Shown here piece after piece: positions 26,829-38,600 of a stretch of 64,000 nucleotides of DNA (position 1 is its first letter; every line of letters begins with the position of its first letter). The position numbers were made by a program, and so were the translations under genes. The notes beneath the pieces are model-generated. The model was not told the DNA's origin. It was given only the letters and a program-made list of their open reading frames with translations, and did not search any database. Source of the stretch: Streptomyces sp. NBC_01275 (GTDB lineage Bacteria; Actinomycetota; Actinomycetes; Streptomycetales; Streptomycetaceae); assembly GCF_026340655.1 (NCBI RefSeq), contig NZ_JAPEOZ010000001.1, positions 7,006,001 to 7,070,000 on the forward strand, given 5' to 3'.

Positions 26829-27350
26829 TTACGCGGTCGGTGTCGCCGAAGCCGCCCCCGGGGAGGCCGGGATCCCGGACGTGGCCGAATTCTTACCGTT
26901 CCGTTCGGCGAGACCTGGGAAGGGTACGCTCCCCCCGCGCCAGCGCACCGCCCGGACCGCCGCCTCCCGCAACGCCCCGGCGGCCTCCGCGCGCCGCTTC
27001 TCCCCGGCCGCCCGCACCAGGTCGGAGTAGACCCCGGCCACCCGGTCCTCCAGCTCGGCGGCGAGCCGTACGGCCGCGGCGGAGTCCGCCACCGCGAACG
27101 GCAGCGCGTACGCGGCGCTCGCGGCGACCGGCTCGGCGCCCAGGTCACGCACTTCGCGCACCAGCGCGTCCCGGCGCGCCCGGTGCGCGTCGTAGGCGGC
27201 CCGCGCCTCGGTGCGCCGCTCTTCGCCGATCCGGCCGCCGACGACCCCGTACCCGTACACCGCGGCGTGCTCTGCGGCCAGCGCCGCTTGCAGCGCGGTC
27301 GACTGGGCGCTCGTCTCCGCGCTGGTCGGCGTGCTCGTCGCTTTGCTCAT
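26829..27350 (-). CDS. DUF4439 ferritin-like-domain protein
   Basis: This 173-aa protein is Ala- and Glu-rich and helical, matching the DUF4439 ferritin-like family: LQAALAAEHAAVYGYGVVGGRI at the start, with regularly placed Glu, Tyr and Arg through a four-helix bundle, and a Pro/Ala-rich tail. No signal peptide is present. Whether it binds iron is unknown; Glu-His in AAEHAA could be a metal ligand. It overlaps the upstream lipoprotein gene by 4 bp (ATGA), so both are made from one transcript ahead of the kinase-like gene. Confidence 0.82.
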   Translation of the reverse strand: MSKATSTPTSAETSAQSTALQAALAAEHAAVYGYGVVGGRIGEERRTEARAAYDAHRARRDALVREVRDLGAEPVAASAAYALPFAVADSAAAVRLAAELEDRVAGVYSDLVRAAGEKRRAEAAGALREAAVRAVRWRGGSVPFPGLAERNGKNSATSGIPASPGAASATPTA

Positions 27351-27988
27351 CGGGTCCCCTCCGTCAACAGATACGCGTGCGCCGCCCCGGCGGCCGCCAC
27401 CGACGCCAGCAGCCGGGCCAGCTCGCCGGGCACCTCCAGCAGGGTCGTGGCCCGGCGGTCGGCGAGCGTCCGCTCGGCGGCGGCGAGACCCACGAGGGCC
27501 TCCTTCTCGGTCCCGGGGGCCGTCGTGGCAGCAGGCGTGCCCACAGGACTCGTAGAAGGAGCACTAGAAGGAGAAGCGGAAGGAGCACCAGAAGGGGCGC
27601 CAGAAGGAGAAGCGGAAAGAGAAGCAGAAGCGGACGGGGAGTTCGAGGCCGACGGGGGCGCGGACGTCTTCCCGCTTCCGTTCCCGACGCCGCCGAACGC
27701 CTCCACGTGCGCCGCGACCTCCGCCCGCAGCGGTCCCAGCCGCCGCGCCAGCGCCGGATGGACGGCGAGGACGGCGTCGTAGCGCCGCAACAGAGCGTCG
27801 CTGTCCTGGGCCGCACGCGTGCGTGCCCGCTCGGTGACCGACGGGCTGCCGCTCGCGGCGCCCGCTGTGTCCGCGCCGTTCTCGCCGGCGGACGAGCAGC
27901 CCACCAGCAGCGCGGCCCCGGCGGCCGACGCGAGCAGGGATCTTCTGCGCGGCCCCGACGGGGTGCGCGAGGGCAGGGGGAACGGCAC
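27347..27988 (-). CDS. Tat-type lipoprotein with helical C-terminus
   Basis: This 213-aa protein begins with PSGPRRRSLLASAAGAALLVGC, a twin-Arg-like motif followed by a lipobox (LVGC), so it should be exported folded and lipid-anchored. A helical region (residues about 45-95), a Ser/Pro/Ala linker and a second helical region (EALVGLAAAERTLADRRATTLLEV) follow; the pattern suggests a split ferritin-like bundle related to its neighbour. The GTG at 27988 with GAGGA upstream is preferred; longer frames add an improbable Arg-rich stretch. The linker is coded by a purine-rich repetitive tract (27540-27640). It is divergent from rimP. Confidence 0.75.
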   Translation of the reverse strand: MPFPLPSRTPSGPRRRSLLASAAGAALLVGCSSAGENGADTAGAASGSPSVTERARTRAAQDSDALLRRYDAVLAVHPALARRLGPLRAEVAAHVEAFGGVGNGSGKTSAPPSASNSPSASASLSASPSGAPSGAPSASPSSAPSTSPVGTPAATTAPGTEKEALVGLAAAERTLADRRATTLLEVPGELARLLASVAAAGAAHAYLLTEGTR

Positions 27989-28230
27989 GGCAGACGTCCT
28001 CGGAGAACTCGTACGGAACCAGGGGGCGGACCAGTGGGCGGCGGGCCCGCGATCACCGTACCCGCGCACCCGTCCCGCGGCGCTCAGCGGCACCGTCGGG
28101 CGCCACCCGAGGGCACCCCTTCGCCACCCTCCGTGCACAGGTGGACGGCAACACTCCTCGCGACCGGATACCCTTTGACCAGACACGCGATCCAACCCAC
28201 AACAGCACACGCGGCCGAGGAGTCACCCGG

Positions 28231-28752
28231 ATGAGCACCACCCAGAGCGAGAGGCTGCGAGAGCTCCTGGAACCGCTCGTCACCTCCCAGGGCCTGGATC
28301 TCGAAGAGATCGCCGTGGACTCCGTCGGGCGCAAGCGTGTACTGCGTGTCGTCGTCGACTCCGACACCGGAGCAGACCTGGACCAGATCGCCGATGTGAG
28401 CCGTGCGCTCTCGGCGAAGCTCGACGAGACCGAAGCGATGGGCGAGGGCGAGTACACCCTCGAGGTCGGCACCCCGGGCGCGGAGCGCGCCCTCACCGAA
28501 CACCGGCACTACACGCGCGCCGTCGACCGGCTGGTCAGGTTCCAGCTCACCGAGGGCGGCGACGACCTGGTCGCGCGGATCCTCGAGGTCGACGACGAGG
28601 GCGTCGACGTGGAGGTGCCCGGCGTGAAGGGCCGCAAGGCCACCGCCCGCCGACTCGCCTTCGGCGACATCGACAAGGCGCGCGTGCAGGTCGAGTTCAA
28701 CCGCAAGGACAAGAAGGACGAGAAGGACATGAAGGAAGAGGAGGAGGCGTAG
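28231..28752 (+). CDS. rimP: Ribosome maturation factor RimP
   Basis: This 173-aa protein assists 30S subunit assembly. It has the N-terminal alpha/beta domain ([32 protein letters not shown]), the conserved [18 protein letters not shown] and [10 protein letters not shown] motifs, and an Sm-like C-terminal domain. The tail is strongly acidic and basic ([15 protein letters not shown]). The ATG at 28231 follows GAGGAG at 8 bases. It is the first gene of the rimP-nusA-ylxR-infB operon, with nusA starting 3 bp after its stop. Confidence 0.95.
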   Translation: MSTTQSERLRELLEPLVTSQGLDLEEIAVDSVGRKRVLRVVVDSDTGADLDQIADVSRALSAKLDETEAMGEGEYTLEVGTPGAERALTEHRHYTRAVDRLVRFQLTEGGDDLVARILEVDDEGVDVEVPGVKGRKATARRLAFGDIDKARVQVEFNRKDKKDEKDMKEEEEA

Positions 28753-28754
28753 CC

Positions 28755-29741
28755 GTGGACATCGACATGAGTGCCCTGCGGGGCTTGGTACGGGAGAAGG
28801 AGATCTCCTTCCCCCTGCTGGTCGAGGCGATCGAGTCGGCCCTCCTCATCGCCTACCGCCGTACCGAGGGAAGCCGCCACCACGCGCGCGTGGAGCTCAA
28901 CCGGGAGACCGGCCATGTGACGGTGTGGGCGAAGGAGGACCCCGAGGACCTGGAGGAGGGGCAGGAGGCGCGCGACTTCGACGACACCCCGTCGGACTTC
29001 GGCCGCATCGCCGCCACCACCGCCAAGCAGGTCATCCTGCAGCGCCTGCGCGACGCCGAGGACGACGCCACGCTCGGCGAGTACGCGGGCCGCGAGGGCG
29101 ACATCGTCACCGGCGTGGTCCAGCAGGGCCGCGACCCGAAGAACGTGCTCGTGGACATCGGCAAGCTGGAGGCCATCCTGCCGGTGCAGGAGCAGGTCCC
29201 CGGCGAGAGCTACCAGCACGGCATGCGTCTTCGGTCGTACGTCGTTCGGGTGGCGAAGGGCGTCCGCGGTCCCTCGGTCACGCTTTCGCGTACCCACCCC
29301 AATCTGGTGAAGAAGCTCTTCGCCCTGGAGGTGCCGGAGATCGCCGACGGGTCGGTGGAGATCTCCGCCATCGCCCGCGAGGCCGGCCACCGCACGAAGA
29401 TCGCGGTACGGTCCACCCGTTCGGGTCTGAACGCCAAGGGCGCCTGCATCGGCCCCATGGGCGGCCGGGTCCGCAACGTGATGGGCGAGCTGAACGGCGA
29501 GAAGATCGACATCGTCGACTGGTCGGACGACCCGGCCGAGATGGTGGCGAACGCGCTGTCCCCGGCCCGCGTCTCCAAGGTCGAGGTCGTGGACCTCCAG
29601 GCCCGCTCCGCGCGTGTGACGGTGCCGGACTACCAGCTGTCGCTGGCGATCGGCAAGGAAGGGCAGAACGCCCGCCTCGCCGCCCGTCTGACCGGCTGGC
29701 GGATCGACATCCGCCCCGACACCGAGCAGCCCGAGGACTAG
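28755..29741 (+). CDS. nusA: Transcription elongation/antitermination factor NusA
   Basis: This 328-aa protein binds RNA polymerase and nascent RNA. Domains in order are the N-terminal polymerase-binding domain ([18 protein letters not shown]), S1 ([23 protein letters not shown]), KH1 ([21 protein letters not shown]) and KH2 ([19 protein letters not shown]). It lacks the C-terminal acidic repeats of E. coli NusA, as usual for actinobacteria. It starts with GTG three bases after rimP, with GAGGAGG in the rimP tail as ribosome site. It probably also acts on the rRNA leader at the other end of the window. Confidence 0.96.
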   Translation: MDIDMSALRGLVREKEISFPLLVEAIESALLIAYRRTEGSRHHARVELNRETGHVTVWAKEDPEDLEEGQEARDFDDTPSDFGRIAATTAKQVILQRLRDAEDDATLGEYAGREGDIVTGVVQQGRDPKNVLVDIGKLEAILPVQEQVPGESYQHGMRLRSYVVRVAKGVRGPSVTLSRTHPNLVKKLFALEVPEIADGSVEISAIAREAGHRTKIAVRSTRSGLNAKGACIGPMGGRVRNVMGELNGEKIDIVDWSDDPAEMVANALSPARVSKVEVVDLQARSARVTVPDYQLSLAIGKEGQNARLAARLTGWRIDIRPDTEQPED

Positions 29742-29934
29742 CCGCCTAGGGCGGCCGGAGCCACCGGGCGGTGCGGCCGGGACCGCCGGGCGAGAGCCGC
29801 CGGGCTCACCAGTCGAGAGCGGCCGGGGAATAGATCCAAGCCGCCCTCCGCTTAGATCACGTCAGATGTAACGCGGCAAGTGTTCGAGTTCTGCCCCAAA
29901 GGGGTGAGACCGCCGCGGGGAGGTAGACTTAACT

Positions 29935-30231
29935 GTGTCTGGCCGGACGCACGCCGGAGCATGCCCTGAACGCACCTGTGTGGGGTGCCGGGAGCGGGCG
30001 GCCAAGACGGAGCTGCTGCGCATCGTGGCGATCAAGGGCGCATGCGTCCCCGATCCACGCGGTACGCTGCCCGGCCGGGGTGCCTATGTACACCCCACCC
30101 TGGTCTGTCTCGATCAGGCGGTACGCCGCCGGGCGTTCACGAGGGCGTTGCGAGCCCCGGGAGCGCTCGACACAAAGGCGTTGCGCCAGTACGTCGAGCA
30201 GACGACCGTTGCCGAGCAGGCAACACCGTAA
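29935..30231 (+). CDS. ylxR: YlxR-family RNA-binding protein (DUF448)
   Basis: This 98-aa basic protein has the YlxR signature CVGCRERAAKTELLRIV and the GRGAYVHP motif. The family is found between nusA and infB in many Gram-positive bacteria and is thought to bind RNA or act as a regulator. The start is a GTG at 29935. The 193-bp gap after nusA has GC-rich repeats of GCCGGGC type but no clear terminator, so the operon may continue. Confidence 0.92.
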   Translation: MSGRTHAGACPERTCVGCRERAAKTELLRIVAIKGACVPDPRGTLPGRGAYVHPTLVCLDQAVRRRAFTRALRAPGALDTKALRQYVEQTTVAEQATP

Positions 30232-30379
30232 GAACGGCGTCGCACGGAACCTCCGTGCGGCTCTGGTACCCCGCGAGTTGGAAGTAGGTCGAGATTGCGA
30301 TGAGCACTCGATGAGCACGCGATGAGTACGCCCATGAAGTAGCGACGGTCCGGACACACCCGGACCTAAAAGGAGCGAA

Positions 30380-33526
<3,147 letters not shown>

Positions 33527-33538
33527 TGCCCACGGTGC

Positions 33539-33576
33539 GGACCGGCCGGCGGGGAGCAGTCCCCGCCGGCCGGTCC
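33539..33576 (+). terminator. 17-bp perfect hairpin after infB
   Basis: The arms 33539-33555 and 33560-33576 pair perfectly (core GGACCGGCCGGCGGGGA) across a GCAG loop, 13 bp after the infB stop. No U tract follows. It may terminate or protect the 3' end of the nusA-infB message. Confidence 0.8.
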
Positions 33577-33709
33577 GCCGTCCGGCGACGGGGAGACGGG
33601 GAAAACCCCGTCGAGCCGTCGCCGGGATCGTTGTACCGTTCTTGATGCCCCTGTCCCACACGGACGACAGGGCCATCGATCCCGTACCGGCGGGTGAACC
33701 GGCACATAC

Positions 33710-34003
33710 ATGTACGTGGGGACTCTGTCCTTCGATCTCCTTCTCGGCGACGTACGGTCGCTGAAGGAGAAGCGTTCCGTCGTCCGGCCCATCGTCGCCG
33801 AGCTCCAGCGCAGGTTCGCGGTGAGCGCGGCCGAGGTGGACGATCAGGACCTCCACCGCAGGGCCGTCATCGGCCTCGCCGTGGTCTCCGGGGACGCGGA
33901 ACACCTGACCGACGTACTGGACCGGTGCGAACGGCTGGTCGCCGGCCGCCCCGAAGTGGAGCTGCTGTCGGTCAGACGCCGCTTCCACGGCGAAGACGAC
34001 TGA
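33710..34003 (+). CDS. DUF503 family protein
   Basis: This 97-aa protein matches the DUF503/YlxP family: MYVGTLSFDLLLGDVRSLKEKRSVVRPIVAEL and AVSAAEVDDQDLHRRAVIGLAVVS. The family lies between infB and rbfA in many bacteria and is linked to ribosome biogenesis by position only. The ATG at 33710 has no strong ribosome site. It starts 134 bp after the infB hairpin and ends 43 bp before rbfA. Confidence 0.9.
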   Translation: MYVGTLSFDLLLGDVRSLKEKRSVVRPIVAELQRRFAVSAAEVDDQDLHRRAVIGLAVVSGDAEHLTDVLDRCERLVAGRPEVELLSVRRRFHGEDD

Positions 34004-34046
34004 CCGACCAGAGAACGTAAGAGAAGAAAGAACGGGAGACGGACCA

Positions 34047-34493
34047 GTGGCCGACAACGCGCGCGCCAAGAGGCTTGCGGACCTCATCCGAGAGGTGGTG
34101 GCCCAGAAGCTGCAGCGCGGGATCAAGGACCCGCGGCTCGGCTCCCACGTCACCATCACGGACACCCGGGTCACGGGTGACCTCAGGGAAGCGACCATCT
34201 TCTACACCGTGTACGGGGACGACGAGGAGCGGGCCGCCGCGGCCGCCGGCCTGGAGAGTGCCAAGGGCATCCTGCGCTCCGAGGTGGGCCGCGCGGCGGG
34301 CGTGAAGTTCACGCCGACCCTGGCCTTCGTCGCCGACGCCCTGCCGGACAACGCCCGCACCATCGAGGACCTCCTCGACAAGGCGCGCATGTCCGACGAG
34401 AAGGTGCGCGAGGCGTCCGCGGGCGCCGGGTACGCGGGCGAGGCCGACCCGTACCGCAAGCCCGGCGACGACGAGGACGACGCCGCCGAATGA
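34047..34493 (+). CDS. rbfA: Ribosome-binding factor A
   Basis: This 148-aa protein is needed for late 30S maturation and 16S 5' end processing. The KH-like domain covers ADLIREVVAQKLQRGIKDPRLG to VKFTPTLAFVADALPDN, with the conserved Ala kink (RAAAAAGLESAKG). The C-terminal acidic tail (DDEDDAAE) overlaps truB by 4 bp. The start is a GTG after a GGGAGACGG ribosome site. Confidence 0.95.
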   Translation: MADNARAKRLADLIREVVAQKLQRGIKDPRLGSHVTITDTRVTGDLREATIFYTVYGDDEERAAAAAGLESAKGILRSEVGRAAGVKFTPTLAFVADALPDNARTIEDLLDKARMSDEKVREASAGAGYAGEADPYRKPGDDEDDAAE

Positions 34494-35392
34494 GCAAGCA
34501 GACCCCGCCCGACGGCCTCGTCATCGTCGACAAGCCGTCGGGCTTCACCTCGCACGACGTCGTGGCCAAGATGCGCGGCATCGCCAGGACCCGCCGCGTC
34601 GGCCACGCCGGCACGCTCGACCCGATGGCCACCGGCGTCCTCGTCCTCGGCATCGAGAAGGCGACCAAGCTCCTCGGGCACCTCGCCCTCACCGAGAAGG
34701 AGTACCTGGGCACCATCCGCCTGGGCCAGAACACCCTCACGGACGACGCGGAGGGGGACCTCACCTCCTCGGCCGACGCCTCCAAGGTCGCCCGGGACGC
34801 CATCGACGCCGGCATCGCCAAACTGAGCGGCGACATCATGCAGGTGCCGTCCAAGGTCAGCGCCATCAAGATCAACGGCGTGCGCTCGTACAAGCGGGCC
34901 CGCGACGGCGAGGACTTCGAGATCCCGGCCCGCCCGGTGACCATCTCCTCCTTCTCGGTGTACGACGTCCGTGACGCCGTCGCCGAGGACGGCACCCCCG
35001 TCCTCGACCTGGTCGTCTCGGTGGTCTGCTCCTCCGGCACCTACATCCGCGCCCTCGCCCGCGACCTGGGCGCCGACCTCGGCGTCGGCGGCCATCTCAC
35101 CGCCCTGCGCCGCACCCGCGTCGGCCCCTACAAGCTGGACTCGGCGAAGACGCTCGACCAGCTCCAGCAGGAGCTGACCGTGATGCCGATCGCGGAGGCG
35201 GCCGCCGCCGCGTTCCCCCGCTGGGACGTCGACGCCAAGCGCGCCCGGCTGCTCCTCAACGGCGTCCGCCTGGAGCTGCCCGACGAGTACGCCGAGGCCG
35301 GTCCCGTCGCCGTCTTCGACCCCGAGGGCGGCTTCCTGGCCCTGGTCGAGGCGCAGAAGGGGAAGGCGAAGAGCCTGGCCGTGTTCGGCTGA
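34490..35392 (+). CDS. truB: tRNA pseudouridine-55 synthase TruB
   Basis: This 300-aa enzyme makes pseudouridine 55 in the T loop of tRNAs. The catalytic Asp is in GHAGTLDPMATGVL, the KVSAIKINGVRSYKRAR loop and SSGTYIRALARDLG motif follow, and a short PUA-like C-terminal domain ends the protein. The ATG overlaps the rbfA stop. A terminator hairpin follows, [12 protein letters not shown] from the STAND-type gene. Confidence 0.96.
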   Translation: MSKQTPPDGLVIVDKPSGFTSHDVVAKMRGIARTRRVGHAGTLDPMATGVLVLGIEKATKLLGHLALTEKEYLGTIRLGQNTLTDDAEGDLTSSADASKVARDAIDAGIAKLSGDIMQVPSKVSAIKINGVRSYKRARDGEDFEIPARPVTISSFSVYDVRDAVAEDGTPVLDLVVSVVCSSGTYIRALARDLGADLGVGGHLTALRRTRVGPYKLDSAKTLDQLQQELTVMPIAEAAAAAFPRWDVDAKRARLLLNGVRLELPDEYAEAGPVAVFDPEGGFLALVEAQKGKAKSLAVFG

Positions 35393-35410
35393 GGCGCTTC
35401 TCTTCTTGCC

Positions 35411-35454
35411 CGTGGAGCGGCGAACACGGGGTTGTGCTGCGCCGCCGCTCCACG
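35411..35454 (+). terminator. 12-bp hairpin after truB
   Basis: CGTGGAGCGGCG (35411-35422) pairs with CGCCGCTCCACG (35443-35454) across a 20-base loop, 18 bp after the truB stop. In the rest of the gap, GTTCATTC occurs at 35501 and 35559, with an inverted GAGTGAAC at 35530, possible regulator sites for the next gene. Confidence 0.75.
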
Positions 35455-35641
35455 GTCCCCCCTCGGTTCCCCCACCCCTAGGGTGTATCCAACCGCCCCC
35501 GTTCATTCACCCGTCCGGGCAGGCGCTCGGAGTGAACCGAGGGAGCGCAGGGGGGCGCGTTCATTCCGCGATCTGTCCCGCTGATCATCCGGCCCCTACC
35601 GTCGAACGGAGGGCACGCGGGCGCGGCGGGGAGGTACCACG

Positions 35642-38600
35642 ATGGCGGGACGGGACCCGCGGACCGGCGGCGGCCACCGCGCACCCACCGAACCCACGGG
35701 CGTCTTCCCCGCCCATCCGGACCATCCGGACGCCTTCCACGCACAGCTGGACGCCTCCCTCGTCCGCATCCGCGACCTCGCCGGCCGCCCCCGCGGCACC
35801 GGCTTCGCCGCCGACCACCACGGCACGGTCCTCACCAGCCACGAGGCCGTCGACGGCCTGCCCCGACTCGTCCTGTACGGCGCAGGCGACCGCAGCTGCG
35901 TCGTGACCGCCGACGCCGTCACACCCCTCCCGGAGCTCGACCTGGCCCTCGTCCGCACCGAGGGACTCGGCGCGGACCCGCTCCCGGTGACCGTGCGCGA
36001 CCACGTCGAGACCGGCACGTACGTCAGACTGCTCGCGGGCTGCTGGCGCGAGGCGCGGGTGCTGGCCGAGGCGACGGTCACGTACACGGCCACGGACCGC
36101 TTCCACCTGCTCGACGGCGCGCTGGAGCTGGCGATCGGCACGGCGGGCCGGGACGCGCTGCGGCTGGGCGGGGGCGCGGCCGGCGGACCGGTGCTGGACG
36201 CCGCGACCGGCACGGTCGTCGCCGTCCTGGGCACCGCCCTGCAGTCCGACCACCGGGACGTCGGCTTCGCCGTCCCGCTGCGCCCCGCCGCGGGCCCACT
36301 GGCCGAGCTCCTCGCCCGTAACGCGGCGACCGTCCCCGCCTACGGCGCCGACCTCAACCTGGCGGGCGTCCTGGAGCTCACGGCCACCTCGGTGGGCTCG
36401 GACGGCCTGCCGGGAGCGCTGTCGGGCTGCCTCGGCCGGACCGACGGCGGATCTTTCGGCTCCGTCGGCTCCGTCGGTTCCGTCGGTTCCGTCGGTTCCG
36501 TCGGTTCCTTCGGTTCCTTCGGCGCGACGGTCGCACCCGTCGAACGCGCCGTCCCGGCCCGGGAGTTCGCCGCGTTCGCGACGAGCCCGGCGGCCGTCCT
36601 CGCCCTCGTCGGCGCCCCCGGCAGCGGTCGTACGACGGAACTCGCGGCCCTCGCCGCCCGCCGCAACCGGGGCCCCCGACCGCAGCCCACGCTGTGGCTG
36701 CGCGGCGCCGACCTGAGGGACGAGGACGCCTCGGTCGCGGACGCGGCCCGCAGGGCGTTGGTCCGGGCGGGACGCATCGTGGCCGCCGGCGCCCCTGGTT
36801 CCACCGGCGCCTCCGGCGGCTCCGGCGTCCTCGGGGACATCGGCGTCGAGCGGCTCGCCCGGCTCGCCCGTGCCGAAGGGCGGCCGTTGCTGCTGCTGCT
36901 CGACGGGCCCGAGGAGATGCCTCCCGTGCTCGCGCACCGGCTTTCCGAGTGGACCGACGGGACGGTCGAGTGGCTGCGGGAGAGCGGGGCGCGGCTGGTG
37001 GTGGCGTGTCGGGCGGAGTACTGGGAACGGGCGGGCGCGGAGTTCCCGCCCGGGACGCTGTACGGGACGGCGCAGGGAGGCGAAGAGGCGCGGGACGCGC
37101 TGCCGCCCTGCGTCCCGCTCGGCGACCTCACCCCCGACGAGGCCCGGGAGGTCCGCGCCCGTCACGCCGTGCCCGACACCGCGCTCGCCGCCGCCGACGC
37201 CCGACACCCCCTCACCCTCCGTCTGCTCTCCGAGATCCGCGCCGCCCTCCCCGACGCCCCGCCCGCCGCCGCCCCCGTGGACCGCGACGACGTCCTCTCC
37301 GCCTACCTCGACCTGATGTGCCTGCGTGTGGCCGTGCGCCTCGCCGCCGAGAACGGTCTGCGCGGCGCCGCCGTACGACGGCTCGCGGCGAAGGTCTCCG
37401 GGCAGGTGCACGAGGCCGCCCGCCGCAGTCTCGGGCCGGGGCAGGGAGAGCTGGACCGGGAGTCGTTCGAGGCGGTGTTCCCCTGGGGTCCGGCGCCCGC
37501 CCGGCTCGGCGGCGGCACCGGCTGGGCGTCCGCCGTCCTCACCGAGGGGCTGCTGGTGCCCGCGGGCGACGGCTACCGGTTCGCCCACGAGGAACTCGCC
37601 GACTGGATCCAGGGCGTCCACCTCGACCTGGACGAGGCTTTGCGTGCCCTGGTCCACCGCCGACGCACCCCCGACGACCGCCCTTCCCTCCCCGTCCCGC
37701 ACCACCGCATCGGCCCCGTCGTCCAGGCCCTGCTGCTCCTCGCCCGCCAGCACGGCACACCGCAACTGGCCGAGCGTCTGCGCGAGTTGGCCCACGCCCT
37801 GGACGCCGACCCGGGCTCGTGGTGGGCCGCCCGGCTGCTCGCCGAGACCCTGCTGCGCGTCCCGGACGCCACCCCGTACACCGACGTCCTGCGGATCCTC
37901 GCCGACCGGATCGTCGGGGGAGGGGCGGGGGCGGAGGAGACCGGCGGCCGTGCGGAAGCCGGTGGGCGGGCTGAGTTCGGCCATGCCTTCTGGACGCGGC
38001 TCGTCCTCGCGCCCGCCGCCCGTCTCGACCTCCTGCGCCGCCTGGTCCTCGCCGACGCGGCCCCGGGCGATGCGGGCGATGCAGGCCATGCGGGCGATGC
38101 GGGCCATGCGGGCGCCGCGCCGCCCCGCTATCTCGACGCCGTCGCCCGGCTTCTCGCCGCCGACCCCACCGCCGTACAGCCGCAGCTCGTCCGGTGGTTC
38201 GACGACGAGCGGGCGTTGCCCGCGACCCCGCACGCCACCGTGGCGACGGCCGCGCAGGCGTTGCTGCACACGCATCGGCACCGCGCCCTGGACGATCTCG
38301 CGGAGGTGCTCGTCGACCGAACGCACCGGCGGGCCGACGAGCTGCTGGCCGTGCTGGCGGAGGAGGAGCCGTCCGCGCTGTGCCGGGCCGTGGACCGATG
38401 GGCGCGCGACGAGCGGCCGTACCGGCGGGTCGCGGCGATGGACTACGGGCTGCGCGCCGCCCCGCACGTGACGACGGACGCCGACCGCCGGCTGCTGCGG
38501 TACGCGGCCCTCGCCCTGCTCGCCCGCCCCGCCGACGACGCCCTGCACGGCGGCGCGCTCGCCCTGCTCGTACGGGATCCGCGAAGCCGGGACCGGCATC

